From NCBI GenBank assembly GCA_945883825.1, contig CAMCYF010000014.1:1-59508 (forward strand): 59,508 bases of DNA, written 5' to 3'. Below the pieces are notes generated by a model. The model saw only the letters and a program-made list of their open reading frames with translations. It ran no database searches and was not told the DNA's origin. Positions 50,890 to 59,508 of this stretch are shown here, piece by piece (within the stretch, counting starts at the first letter, position 1; each line of letters starts with the position of its first letter). Position numbers and translations under genes: made by a program. The DNA comes from Chitinophaga pinensis (lineage in GTDB: Bacteria; Bacteroidota; Bacteroidia; Flavobacteriales_D; Crocinitomicaceae).

Positions 50890-53800
50890 TTAACGGACCA
50901 TTGTTATCGTTCCTTTTCGAATGTACTGCTTTTCGTATTGGTCCTCCAAAACGATGTAGTACAGAAATAAATCATTTGTTGCTTGCTCTCCAGATTTGGT
51001 AATTGTTCCATCCCAGCCTAAATTCGGATCGTTTGATTCAAAAATAACACCTCCCCAGCGATTGATAATTTTCATGCTATAATTTTTTAATGAAACATTA
51101 CTAAGTATAGGTATAAATATTGAATTAAGTCCATCTGGAGTAAAGGCATTTGGAATAAAAATTAATGGAGAATAAATAAAACAAAAATCATTTGATCGAC
51201 TAACTTCAGCTAAATTATAAGAATTTAATCCTTCTATTCCTTCAATATGGTAACAGATTTCACCATTACTTTCAACTAATCCTACATTATCGATAAGTGA
51301 GAATTGAGTGTTTGGAACTGTTGCAATTTGCTGAAATACGCCATTTACTCCTCTAAATACTTGGTATTCAGTAATTGGTCCATCAAATCCTGAATAAGGC
51401 GACCAATTAATTTGATTTATCATGTCGTATTCATTTGTCGTGCCTTGAACAAAAATTGTTTGATTAGAATTTGCATAATTTCCGTCATTCCCGCAACTAT
51501 CTATGTATTTTGTTCTGTATTCCCAAGCATTAATACTTGTCGTAGCTTGATTGTCTACAAATAATGTTACATATGTGATTGAATTTGCTCTTCCAATTTC
51601 TTCAAATAATAAGCTAGTAGGATTTTTGCGTTCAAATACTATTTCTTTGACTCCAACTGAGGCATCACAATAATCATAAAGCTCTATGGTTTTGTTATTA
51701 ATTGTTGCGAGTTTAAAATAATGGAAAGCTGGTTGTAGTGGTTGAGGAACAACAAAACAAGAAGGATTTGAAAATGCTGAATAGCCATTTTGTAACATTG
51801 CTTCGACAATAAAGCAATAATTTTCTCCACCTTCAACAGAAGTTGAAAATGTATTAGAACTTATACTGTCTAATAGCACCCAATATTGATTAGTTTTCAC
51901 CCAGATTCTATAATAATTGACCGAAGTCCCAAAATAGGATGTCCAACTTAATTGCGCAAGTTCCTCACACATACTGACACTATTTGAAAGAATAAAACTA
52001 GAATGTATTGGACTTTTTGCTGATGTTTGATAGGTAATTGGAATAGAACTTGTAAAACAAGAATCAAAAGCCGCCACTGAATAAGAAAATGGTCCCTGTC
52101 CACTTGGAGCAGGATAGGAATAACTAGTAGAACCTATTCCGAAAAGAGTGTCTAATTCAATAGGAAAACCATTGGCTCCAACTATATAAACAACATATCC
52201 ATAAGTATCTAAAAGAGGATTTTGATTCCAGTTAATTGTTATATTACTTGTTAATGTGTCAAAGCTAACTGAATAGATTGAGGGAATTGAAGGTGTAATC
52301 ATATCAGAAAATACTTCGCCTGGCCGATTGGATGTGAAATTACAGCTTGTTGTGGCTAAATTTACCCTGTATCTAATAAATTCTTCGCAGACAGTAATAG
52401 TATCAACATATGTTAGTGTGTTGTATGGCACACTATCCATAAATGAGAAAAATCCTGTTGGGAATTCCCTATATAAATAGAAATAAGCATTAAAATTTGG
52501 TAACTGCGAAGAGTAGGGCATATTCCATTGCAAAACAGCAGTTCCATTAATTGGATTTACTAAGTCAAGATGAATATTAGAAATTGTATCGCTGTATTTT
52601 AGAGTATTTCCTCCACAACCCGATTGCACAGCAATGTAATAATCTTGTGCTGAATTAACGGATGTTGTAGTAAATTGCGTTGTATTAATGTTATTAATAG
52701 TTGCAAGTAATCCATTTTGAACAGAATACACTTTGTAGGATATAAATGAACTTGCAGGATCTAATACCGATGGCCAAAAAACAGTTAAACTATTATCATT
52801 GTTGGTTTGAATGCAAGAAATTTTTGGTGCTTGAATTACACCCTGATTTAAGAGCTTAATTGTTACAGTTTTGTAGGTAACTTTTGGCACTTGGCAATAA
52901 TCGTCTTGTACTCTAAATACAAAATTGTAATTTACTTCATCAGAAACAGTTCCAAAAGCATTAACTAAATGGTCACAAGATGTTTGCCAATTAAATTGAG
53001 CGGAAACGGTTTGTTGTCCCGAAATCGGAATTCCATTATCTAAAGTTGCGCAGGGAATAATATTGCAGCCAGTATTTTGCGTTAAATTAGTTCCAAACAT
53101 AGGGCCAGTAGCAGTTAAAGAAAGTGTTTGTTGGCTACCATTTTGAAGTAAATCATTGTCAATTGCTTGTATATTAAATGAAATTGGATCACCCGCGTTT
53201 ATAGTTGCCTCAAAAGAATTACCGGGAAATGGTGCGCTTATAATTGGAGCAGAATTTAAATTATTACAAGCTAAAACAACCAATTGCATTTCTCGTTCAA
53301 CCTCAGAAATAAGAATTCCTTGACGATATGATTTGACCAGTATTTTAACTACATAATTTCCAATATTGACACTTGTAAATTTTAATTCTCCAGTTTGATT
53401 GTTTATTTCAGCTGCAATATTTGCAGGATTTATAATTGTATTTGGAGTTGGACTGAGAAATGAAAAGTTCGGTTCAAAAGGAACGGGTATTGGATTTAAT
53501 GGTGGATTGTAAACTCCTGTAGGAAAATTATTATAAGGAATTCCGAAATTAAAAGAAAGCGAATCTAAATCGGGATCTACAGCATTCGGATTATATTGAT
53601 ATTCATTACTTGCACAATGAACAAAAGATGGTTTTTGAAGGAAAAGTGGAGAGGAGTCGCTGCATCCGTTTGCAGTAGAATTTGGATTGGCATATATTTT
53701 TGCAACCAAAGTTATTCCGTAGGTAGATGGATTTGTAATATTTGTTATAGCAGTACTTCGGGAGAAATTTTCGTAGGTAAAAGCCCAACCTTGACTTGGT

Positions 53801-54168
53801 GGAAATCCTGAAATAGTAATAGGATCGCTTCTGTAAATAATTTTCTCGATTGCTCCAATTCCATTTCCTCCATTTGCATTAGTTCCACAAAGCAATGGAC
53901 TTGGACCTCCAGAAACGGGGGAGCAAGTCGGGGAAATATCTTCTCTTGAAATAAAAGGAATTGAAATTGAAGTTAGAGTAGGGTGGTTCCAAACTCTTAA
54001 AACTTCAGAGCCAATAGTAACATCTGATCCATTGCAATCGCGGTAAAAAGTTAGTTCAAAAATGTAGGTATTTCCACCGATGCATTTATAGGTAATTTCT
54101 CCTCCCATAACATGCGAAGCATTGCTTTTAAAAGCAACTAAAACAAACAGCAGAAAGAGGAAACGCAT
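50890..54168 (-). CDS. Giant secreted protein with T9SS type B (gliding-motility C-terminal) domain
   Basis: 1092 residues. A signal peptide (about 1-17, ending SNASH) leads into an N-terminal region with the conserved opening VMGGEITYKCIGGNTYIFELTFYRDCNG, common in Bacteroidota surface proteins. Several fibronectin-III/Ig-like beta repeats follow in the middle (ITINWNQNPLLDTYGYVVYIV, AQLSWTSYFGTSVNYYRIWV, INWSPYSGFDGPITEYQVF). The last ~90 residues form the type B sorting domain: FIPNAFTPDGLNSIF, INRWGGVIFES, LGWDGT and LYYIVLEDQ. It should be exported by T9SS and remain surface-attached or be released; an adhesin role is plausible but not shown. Confidence 0.9.
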   Translation of the reverse strand: MRFLFLLFVLVAFKSNASHVMGGEITYKCIGGNTYIFELTFYRDCNGSDVTIGSEVLRVWNHPTLTSISIPFISREDISPTCSPVSGGPSPLLCGTNANGGNGIGAIEKIIYRSDPITISGFPPSQGWAFTYENFSRSTAITNITNPSTYGITLVAKIYANPNSTANGCSDSSPLFLQKPSFVHCASNEYQYNPNAVDPDLDSLSFNFGIPYNNFPTGVYNPPLNPIPVPFEPNFSFLSPTPNTIINPANIAAEINNQTGELKFTSVNIGNYVVKILVKSYRQGILISEVEREMQLVVLACNNLNSAPIISAPFPGNSFEATINAGDPISFNIQAIDNDLLQNGSQQTLSLTATGPMFGTNLTQNTGCNIIPCATLDNGIPISGQQTVSAQFNWQTSCDHLVNAFGTVSDEVNYNFVFRVQDDYCQVPKVTYKTVTIKLLNQGVIQAPKISCIQTNNDNSLTVFWPSVLDPASSFISYKVYSVQNGLLATINNINTTQFTTTSVNSAQDYYIAVQSGCGGNTLKYSDTISNIHLDLVNPINGTAVLQWNMPYSSQLPNFNAYFYLYREFPTGFFSFMDSVPYNTLTYVDTITVCEEFIRYRVNLATTSCNFTSNRPGEVFSDMITPSIPSIYSVSFDTLTSNITINWNQNPLLDTYGYVVYIVGANGFPIELDTLFGIGSTSYSYPAPSGQGPFSYSVAAFDSCFTSSIPITYQTSAKSPIHSSFILSNSVSMCEELAQLSWTSYFGTSVNYYRIWVKTNQYWVLLDSISSNTFSTSVEGGENYCFIVEAMLQNGYSAFSNPSCFVVPQPLQPAFHYFKLATINNKTIELYDYCDASVGVKEIVFERKNPTSLLFEEIGRANSITYVTLFVDNQATTSINAWEYRTKYIDSCGNDGNYANSNQTIFVQGTTNEYDMINQINWSPYSGFDGPITEYQVFRGVNGVFQQIATVPNTQFSLIDNVGLVESNGEICYHIEGIEGLNSYNLAEVSRSNDFCFIYSPLIFIPNAFTPDGLNSIFIPILSNVSLKNYSMKIINRWGGVIFESNDPNLGWDGTITKSGEQATNDLFLYYIVLEDQYEKQYIRKGTITMVR

Positions 54169-54225
54169 TGTTTAAGAACGAATTTTAGCAGACATTAGTA
54201 TAACGAAAAATACGGTGTAAAGTTG

Positions 54226-55482
54226 CTATCCTGCGATAACGATAGTCATTGAATCCCAAGCAAGGTATTTAACGGCTAATGCTCTCAATTCTTCTGCATC
54301 GATATTCTTCACTTTTTGAATGTAGCTTTCATAAAATGAAAAATCTAATTCATATGCATCAACAGATAGAAATAAATCAGTCATAGCATAGGGGCCATCT
54401 GCACTTTTTAAAAGTTGCCCCAATAAATAATTCCTCACCAATTCTAATTCTTCATCAGGAACTAAATCTTTTTGAAGTAGTTCAATTTCATTTTTTATCT
54501 CTTGTATTGCCAAATCTTTTTGAGCAGAACCAACTTCGGTTCCAATCATAAAATAGCCGCTTTTTGCTAATTCAGCTTCTGTGCTACTAATTCCGTAGGT
54601 GTAGCCTTTATCCTCTCGAATATTTTTCATTAAACGACTTCCAAAATAATCTCCTAAAATGGTATTTAAGATAGAGAATCCAAGAAAATCAGGATGGTTT
54701 TTATTGAAAAGAGTCTTTCCAATTCGCACTGCACTTTGAACAGCATCTTTCTTTTTTAACTGAAATATGCCCTTATTATTATTGAAATTATTTTCAAAAA
54801 GTGGCTTTTCATGAAGACACCATTTCTTTGATTTTTCAGCAATTTCTGTAACTTGAACTTCTTCTAAAGCTCCAACAAGAACGACTTTACGCAGACCATT
54901 TTTATAGTTTTTAGAAAAGTATTCAATAATTTCTTCTCTGCGAACAGTATCGTAGTCTTCCAATTCGGTTTGGCGGGCATAATTTGTCCCATGAAAAAGG
55001 TTTTTTTGAAATTCTCTTTGTGCAAGAAACCCAACTTTTTCACTATTAATTTTGAGTTTCTGTTTTCTGTCGGTAATTAATTCATTGATTTCATTTTGCG
55101 GAAAGTTAACATGCTCAAGTGCATCTTCAAAAATTTTAAAAACGGCTAAAATATTTTTTTTAAGCGCATAAAATGAGACTAAAACACTTTCATGTCCCAA
55201 GCCAACATCAAAGAATGCTCCTAAATCATCTAATTCATTGTGAATATCTGTAGAAGTTTTTTTATCAGTACCAGAAAAAAGTAAGCCAGCAACTAGTGAA
55301 CTAATTAAATTTGATCCTCTTGTTGTTCCAGCATGAAAGATGAAATCCAAGCGTGCTGTTTCATTTGGAACTTCTTTCATCCAAAAAAAAGGTGTATGCT
55401 CGCCCAACTGAATTTTTACGGGAGAAATAAAGTTGATTTTTTCTATCGCCTTTAAACTTGGCGCATTTTTTCGCTTTATCAT
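54226..55482 (-). CDS. M16 family peptidase-like subunit without the zinc motif
   Basis: 418 residues, M16 fold. The position of the HxxEH motif reads LISSLVAGLLFSG, so it cannot bind zinc; the C-terminal half retains the R/Y pair region (RLMKNIREDKGYTYGISS) that in two-subunit M16 enzymes helps to bind substrate. It is therefore the non-catalytic partner of the gene just upstream, whose stop overlaps its ATG by 4 bp (ATGA). No signal peptide is visible. The complex probably works in the cytoplasm or periplasm on small proteins or peptides; the substrate is unknown. Confidence 0.9.
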   Translation of the reverse strand: MIKRKNAPSLKAIEKINFISPVKIQLGEHTPFFWMKEVPNETARLDFIFHAGTTRGSNLISSLVAGLLFSGTDKKTSTDIHNELDDLGAFFDVGLGHESVLVSFYALKKNILAVFKIFEDALEHVNFPQNEINELITDRKQKLKINSEKVGFLAQREFQKNLFHGTNYARQTELEDYDTVRREEIIEYFSKNYKNGLRKVVLVGALEEVQVTEIAEKSKKWCLHEKPLFENNFNNNKGIFQLKKKDAVQSAVRIGKTLFNKNHPDFLGFSILNTILGDYFGSRLMKNIREDKGYTYGISSTEAELAKSGYFMIGTEVGSAQKDLAIQEIKNEIELLQKDLVPDEELELVRNYLLGQLLKSADGPYAMTDLFLSVDAYELDFSFYESYIQKVKNIDAEELRALAVKYLAWDSMTIVIAG

Positions 55483-56720
55483 GCTTGTTGGGCTTTAATT
55501 TTTAGTAGCGAACAATTTGTTTTTTGAAATAATTCATTTGCATAAGATTGAATATGGTCGCAACTAATTTGCTCATAAATTAAATGCTCTTCATTGATTC
55601 CATTAGCATCTCCTAAAAGTTCAAAATAACATAAATTCATAGAGCGGTTTAAAATTCCCTGCTCTTGAAAAGCACGGGCAGTTTGCATCTTAATTTTTAA
55701 GCTGTTGAGTTCCTTTTCTTCTATTGGATTCAAACAAACTTCGTTTAATACCTCCCAAAGTGCATTATCAAAATCTTCGAAGCTTATTCCATCATTTAAT
55801 TTCCCTGATATAATAAATAAACCCTCGTCAATAGATCCAGTTATGTAAGCTACAATTTCGGATACAAACGGTTTTTCTTTCTTTAATTTTAGGTAAAGCA
55901 AGGATGATTTTTCTCTGCTTAATGAATCACTTAAAATATCTGCAATATAGTAGTCAGGATGTTTTCTTTCAGCCATTTTAAAGGCATAATAAAAAGCAGA
56001 TGCTGGAACATTGCGTTCAAGTTCTAATTCTCTAAATTCTAATTGTTTGGGTTCAGAGGCAATGATTCTTGCTGGTTTTTTTCCTGAAGCAATATCTGAG
56101 AACCAGTAATTTACTCTTTCTTTAATAAAATCTAATTCAAAATTTCCCGCAATGCAAAGAATCGCGTTTGATGGGCAATAATACTTTTTAAAAAACTCAC
56201 GAACATCTTCCATCGTGGCATTTTCGATGTGGCTAATTTCTTTGCCGATAGTTGCCCATTTATAAGGATGTTTTTTGTAAGCCAGTGGACGAAGTTGTAG
56301 CCAAACATCTCCATAAGGTTGATTAAGGTAGCGCTGTTTAAATTCTTCAATAACAACACTTCTTTGTACTTCTAAACTTTTTTCGGTGAAAGCAAGCGAT
56401 AACATACGATCACTCTCTAACCACAACGCTGTATCTAGATTATTGGCTGGCAAAACATCATAATAGTTTGTAATGTCATTACTTGTAAAGGCATTGTTTT
56501 CGCCACCAGCTTTTTGTAATTCTGTATCAAAATCAGGAATATTAACTGAACCTCCAAACATCAAGTGTTCAAATAAATGTGCAAATCCAGTTTTTTCTTC
56601 AGATTCATCCCTTGCCCCAATATCATAAAGTACATTCACAACAGCCATTGGTGTTGATGTATCTTTATGGAAAATCACTTTCAGTCCATTTGATAATTGA
56701 AAACGCTCAAATTTTACCAT
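55479..56720 (-). CDS. M16 family zinc metallopeptidase, catalytic subunit
   Basis: 413 residues. The inverted zinc motif HxxEH is intact as FAHLFEHLMFGG (His48, Glu51, His52), with the third ligand Glu expected in SVVIEEFKQRYLNQPYG about 75 residues on. It lacks the C-terminal R/Y pair, which is supplied by the partner encoded immediately downstream. The two genes overlap as ATGA and so are made together, giving the two-subunit M16B-type processing peptidase. No signal peptide is seen. Its own start overlaps the stop of the flavin oxidoreductase gene by one base (TAATG). Confidence 0.94.
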   Translation of the reverse strand: MVKFERFQLSNGLKVIFHKDTSTPMAVVNVLYDIGARDESEEKTGFAHLFEHLMFGGSVNIPDFDTELQKAGGENNAFTSNDITNYYDVLPANNLDTALWLESDRMLSLAFTEKSLEVQRSVVIEEFKQRYLNQPYGDVWLQLRPLAYKKHPYKWATIGKEISHIENATMEDVREFFKKYYCPSNAILCIAGNFELDFIKERVNYWFSDIASGKKPARIIASEPKQLEFRELELERNVPASAFYYAFKMAERKHPDYYIADILSDSLSREKSSLLYLKLKKEKPFVSEIVAYITGSIDEGLFIISGKLNDGISFEDFDNALWEVLNEVCLNPIEEKELNSLKIKMQTARAFQEQGILNRSMNLCYFELLGDANGINEEHLIYEQISCDHIQSYANELFQKTNCSLLKIKAQQA

Positions 56721-57676
56721 TAAAAAATAAATTTAGTCTTAGATTGATTGTTTTGTGCTTCTTTAAATTCTCGAATAATTTCTACCACAATTTCTTTTGC
56801 AGGTATAATTTTATGAATAGTTCCAGACACTTGTCCGACTTCTAATTCCCCAGCATCTAAATCACCTTCAAACATTCCTTTTTTTGCTCTTCCTCGACCT
56901 AAAATTGCTTTTAATTCTTCGGCATCAGCATTATTTGAATAAGCAAGTTCAAGTTGCTTATAAAAGTTATTTTTTATCATTCTAACTGGAGTTAATTCCT
57001 TGAGTGTTAAAATTGTATCTCCTTCTTGACAAGCTATTACCTTTTCCTTGAAATTTTGGTGTGCACTGGATTCAGGACTTGCAATAAAGCGGCTTCCAAT
57101 TTGAACAGCATCAGCACCTAAATTCATTGCTGCAAGCATTCCTTTTCCAGATCCAATGCCTCCGGCTGCAATTAGTGGTAATGAAATAGCGTCAGCAATT
57201 AATGGTATCAAACAAAAAGTTGTTGTTTCATCACGACCATTGTGACCGCCTGCCTCAAAACCTTCAGCAACTATAGCATCAACACCAGCATCTTGTGCTT
57301 TAAGCGCAAATTTTAGACTTGAAACGACATGTACAACTGTAATTCTATTTTCTTTTAGGTGTTTTGTCCATGTACTAGGATTTCCAGCTGAGGTAAAAAC
57401 AATTGGAACTTTGTACTTTATAATTGTTTCAATATGTTTTTCGCTATCGGGATATAGCAGAGGAAGATTTACTGCAAATGGCTTACTTGTTGCCGCTTGA
57501 CATTTTATAATTTGCTGCTCAAGAATCTCAGGATACATCGAGCCAGAACCAATAATTCCTAGTCCACCGGCATTCGAAACAGAAGAGGCTAATTCCCATC
57601 CTGAACACCAAATCATTCCCGCTTGAATAAGAGGAAATTCTATTTTAAACAAGTTACAGATTCGATTCTGATTCAT
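56720..57676 (-). CDS. NAD(P)H-dependent flavin oxidoreductase / nitronate monooxygenase family
   Basis: 318 residues, FMN-binding TIM barrel. Landmarks are FPLIQAGMIWCSGWELASSVSNAGGLG, the active-site region EGFEAGGHNG, the AAGGIGSGKGMLAAMNLGADAVQIGSRF phosphate loop and the PVRMIKN segment. Nitronate monooxygenase and enoyl-ACP reductase FabK share this fold, and the two cannot be separated here; a nitronate-detoxifying role is the more common one. It heads the M16-T9SS type B-GT9 unit. About 120 bp separate it from the divergent SBBP-repeat gene. Confidence 0.88.
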   Translation of the reverse strand: MNQNRICNLFKIEFPLIQAGMIWCSGWELASSVSNAGGLGIIGSGSMYPEILEQQIIKCQAATSKPFAVNLPLLYPDSEKHIETIIKYKVPIVFTSAGNPSTWTKHLKENRITVVHVVSSLKFALKAQDAGVDAIVAEGFEAGGHNGRDETTTFCLIPLIADAISLPLIAAGGIGSGKGMLAAMNLGADAVQIGSRFIASPESSAHQNFKEKVIACQEGDTILTLKELTPVRMIKNNFYKQLELAYSNNADAEELKAILGRGRAKKGMFEGDLDAGELEVGQVSGTIHKIIPAKEIVVEIIREFKEAQNNQSKTKFIF

Positions 57677-57799
57677 TTTTTAAATACCTAGCTGCGAATT
57701 TAAGGAAATACTCTAGTTCTCAAGTTATAATCTCGAAGTAGTTTACGATTCTTTTTATTATTGATAAATTAACTAATTTAGCTACAAATTTTCTATTGA

Positions 57800-59508
57800 A
57801 TGAAAGTCCTTGGAATTTGTCTGTTTTTCTTTTTGTTTTCCCTTAAATTGCAAGCACAATCATCTACTGAAATACTTTCAAAAAATATAGGGCAATTATT
57901 GCTTGAGAATAAAGGTCAATGGCCAGAGGGGGTTTTATTTCGCTCAAACATGCCCGGCGGAAAACTTTGGGTTCAGCAACACAAACTTATTTTCCATCTT
58001 CAAGATTATTCGACAATGCACAAGTTACATGCAATGGCTGAACCTAATTATAAAGGGCAAGATGTAAGTCAAACGCTCGTTCATCTAAATTTTAGAGGTT
58101 CTAATGAAGTAGTTAACATTGAAAAAAAAGATCCTTCAAGTAGTTATTTTAATTTTTTTAAAGGAAATGACCAAAAAAAATGGACATCTGAAGTTTATTC
58201 TTATTCTGAAGCAATTTTAATGAATTTCTATCAGGGAATTGATTTTAAAATTTCAGGGATAAATAATGAGGTTAAATATGAATTTATAGTTCAGAAAAAT
58301 AGCGATCCATCACAAATTATTTTGGACTATAGCGGTCAGAAAAAGATTCAGATCGACACGAAGGGAAATTTGATTTTAGAAACTGAATTAGGAAAAGTAA
58401 TTGAGGATAAACCTGTAGCTTATCAGTTAATAAATGGACAACGGAAAGAAGTGAAATGTCGCTTTATTTTAAAAGACAATGAAGTCCGTTTTGACCTTGG
58501 AAATTACGACCCTAACGCTACATTAATTATTGATCCTATTTTAGTTTTTGCAACGTATAATGGTGCAAATTCTGATAATTTTGGAATGACTGCCACCTAC
58601 GGAAATGATGGATCCGCATACACCGCAGGAACAATTTATGGAAATGATTATCCCGCTCCTGATGTTTTGGCGTATGATATTCAATCAAATTTTGTGGCAG
58701 GTGCAATCGGATACGGTATTTCAGATGTATTCGTTTCTAAATATTCTTCCGATGGAAGCGCAATGCTTTGGGGAACATTTATTGGTGGTGGAGATAACAC
58801 ACAAGGGACGGAAACAGTTCATAGTTTAATTTGTGATCAGAATAACAATGTTTACATGATGGGCGCAACATCAAGTTCAGATTTCCCGACTACTTCTGGT
58901 GCTTTTCAGCTGAATCATGCAGGTGGAGTTGCCGGTGCAAATTTTACTTCTAATGGAGTGTATTTTCAAAATCAAGGAACTGACATTTTTGTTTCAAAAA
59001 TCAGTTCTAATGGTCATAATCTATTAAACTCAACATTTGTTGGGGGCAGTGGAAATGACGGTGTAAATTACAATCCACTTTCTTTTCCCTATAATTCAGT
59101 TGCTGCATATTCTGCTCTAACTTCTAATTATGGAGATCAGTTTAGAGGAGAAATTATGTTGGATGAAAATAACAATATTCTAATTGCATCTTCTTCTCGT
59201 TCAATTGACTTTCCTATCGTCAATGCTTTTCAAAGTTCAAATGCCGGTGGGCAAGATGGAATAGTTTTTAAATTAGCTTCAAATTTCCAATCCTTGTTAT
59301 TTTCAACTTATTATGGTGGTTCATCAGATGATGCATGTTATTCTGTTAAAATTGATACTGCAAATCAAATTGTTTTTTCAGGGGGAACCCAATCTACTGA
59401 TTTACCAGGAACTGTTGGAGCTTATTCACCAACCTATAATGGTGGAATAACAGATGGTTTTGTCGTTAAATTAAATTCATCAGGTATAGGAATTCAACAA
59501 GCAACTTA
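57800..59508 (+). CDS. N-terminal part of a secreted SBBP-repeat protein, cut by the right window edge
   Basis: An open frame of 569 codons from the ATG at 57800, still open at the end of the window. A signal peptide (about 1-20, ending LQAQ) is followed by a beta-rich domain beginning LLLENKGQWPEGVLFRS (the DUF7948-like opening seen ahead of such repeats) and, from about residue 250, seven-bladed propeller (SBBP) repeats: FVSKYSSDGSAMLWGTFIGGG, FVSKISSNGHNLLNSTFVGGSG and IVFKLASNFQSLLFSTYYGGSS. Such proteins normally carry a T9SS sorting domain at the end, which is outside the window. Probably a surface or secreted adhesin-type protein; no enzyme motif is seen. Confidence 0.87.
   Translation, partial: MKVLGICLFFFLFSLKLQAQSSTEILSKNIGQLLLENKGQWPEGVLFRSNMPGGKLWVQQHKLIFHLQDYSTMHKLHAMAEPNYKGQDVSQTLVHLNFRGSNEVVNIEKKDPSSSYFNFFKGNDQKKWTSEVYSYSEAILMNFYQGIDFKISGINNEVKYEFIVQKNSDPSQIILDYSGQKKIQIDTKGNLILETELGKVIEDKPVAYQLINGQRKEVKCRFILKDNEVRFDLGNYDPNATLIIDPILVFATYNGANSDNFGMTATYGNDGSAYTAGTIYGNDYPAPDVLAYDIQSNFVAGAIGYGISDVFVSKYSSDGSAMLWGTFIGGGDNTQGTETVHSLICDQNNNVYMMGATSSSDFPTTSGAFQLNHAGGVAGANFTSNGVYFQNQGTDIFVSKISSNGHNLLNSTFVGGSGNDGVNYNPLSFPYNSVAAYSALTSNYGDQFRGEIMLDENNNILIASSSRSIDFPIVNAFQSSNAGGQDGIVFKLASNFQSLLFSTYYGGSSDDACYSVKIDTANQIVFSGGTQSTDLPGTVGAYSPTYNGGITDGFVVKLNSSGIGIQQAT

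Noticed and set aside
1-59508. CRISPR arrays, insertion sequences, prophage or integrative-element traits
   Set aside because: No regular direct repeats, transposase or integrase genes, attachment-site duplications or shift in codon use were seen anywhere in the window.

Overview
The window is a dense, AT-rich chromosomal segment of a member of the Bacteroidota, most likely a flavobacterium-like lineage (order Flavobacteriales; family not resolvable from this window). The evidence is the lpxC-fabZ fusion, several proteins with type IX secretion (T9SS) C-terminal sorting domains, a TonB-dependent receptor with an N-terminal carboxypeptidase-regulatory-like domain, the pdhA-pdhC arrangement, a SpmA-SpmB fusion, little Shine-Dalgarno signal, and promoter-like TAnnTTTG boxes instead of sigma70-type -10 boxes. 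I see 43 protein genes (two cut by the window edges), no tRNA or rRNA, no insertion sequence, no CRISPR and no prophage. No gene-free stretch exceeds 300 bases.

Layout. 1-2687 (+): end of a T9SS cargo gene followed 9 bp later by a TonB-dependent receptor. 8583-2688 (-): lipid A cluster lpxD, lpxC/fabZ, lpxA running into an rRNA/tRNA uracil-5-methyltransferase and cinA through overlaps. 9731-8661 (-): thioredoxin, a terminator, and a membrane-anchored protein of unknown function. 13207-9791 (-): rfbC and uvrA. 13285-14763 (+): a PBP4-type DD-carboxypeptidase, convergent with ddl (-). 15901-19850 (+): lipA and a large secreted beta-propeller protein ended by a strong terminator. 25789-19891 (-): a compact five-gene unit (subtilisin-like T9SS protease, GNAT acetyltransferase, DUF6702-like secreted protein, M1 metallopeptidase, VOC protein). 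28208-25930 (-): pirin, nitroreductase, LysM protein. 28345-29787 (+): SpmA-SpmB fusion. 34132-29800 (-): trhO, lgt, pdhA, pdhC. 34266-37105 (+): arginase and argS with overlapping stop and start. 42555-37124 (-): tsaD, a free-standing DsbD-alpha-like protein, dsbD, topB. 42583-49931 (+): tamB, a biotin carboxylase, sucC. 57676-49932 (-): flavin oxidoreductase, paired M16 peptidases, a giant T9SS type B protein and a family 9 glycosyltransferase. 57800 to the right edge (+): start of an SBBP-repeat protein.

How the genes fit together. Most are core housekeeping: outer-membrane and envelope biogenesis (Lpx enzymes, TamB, Lgt, PBP4, Ddl, GT9, TonB receptor), oxidative protein folding (DsbD pair, thioredoxin), tRNA/rRNA modification (TsaD, TrhO, RlmD-like), DNA repair and topology (UvrA, TopB), and central metabolism (PDH E1-alpha and E2, LipA which makes the lipoyl group E2 needs, SucC, a biotin carboxylase). 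Superimposed is secreted-protein biology: five T9SS-type or T9SS-like cargo genes and several signal-peptide peptidases, without any T9SS machinery gene in the window.

I did not find an obvious defence island, mobile element or biosynthetic cluster. The observations most worth a second look are: loss of all four iron-sulfur cysteines in the RlmD-like methyltransferase; the S8-GNAT-DUF6702-M1-VOC operon; the arginase-argS coupling; tsaD starting at TTG with the tamB promoter lying inside it; a LysM protein with an unrecognised N-terminal domain; and convergent genes that end back-to-back on the same TAATTA hexamer.
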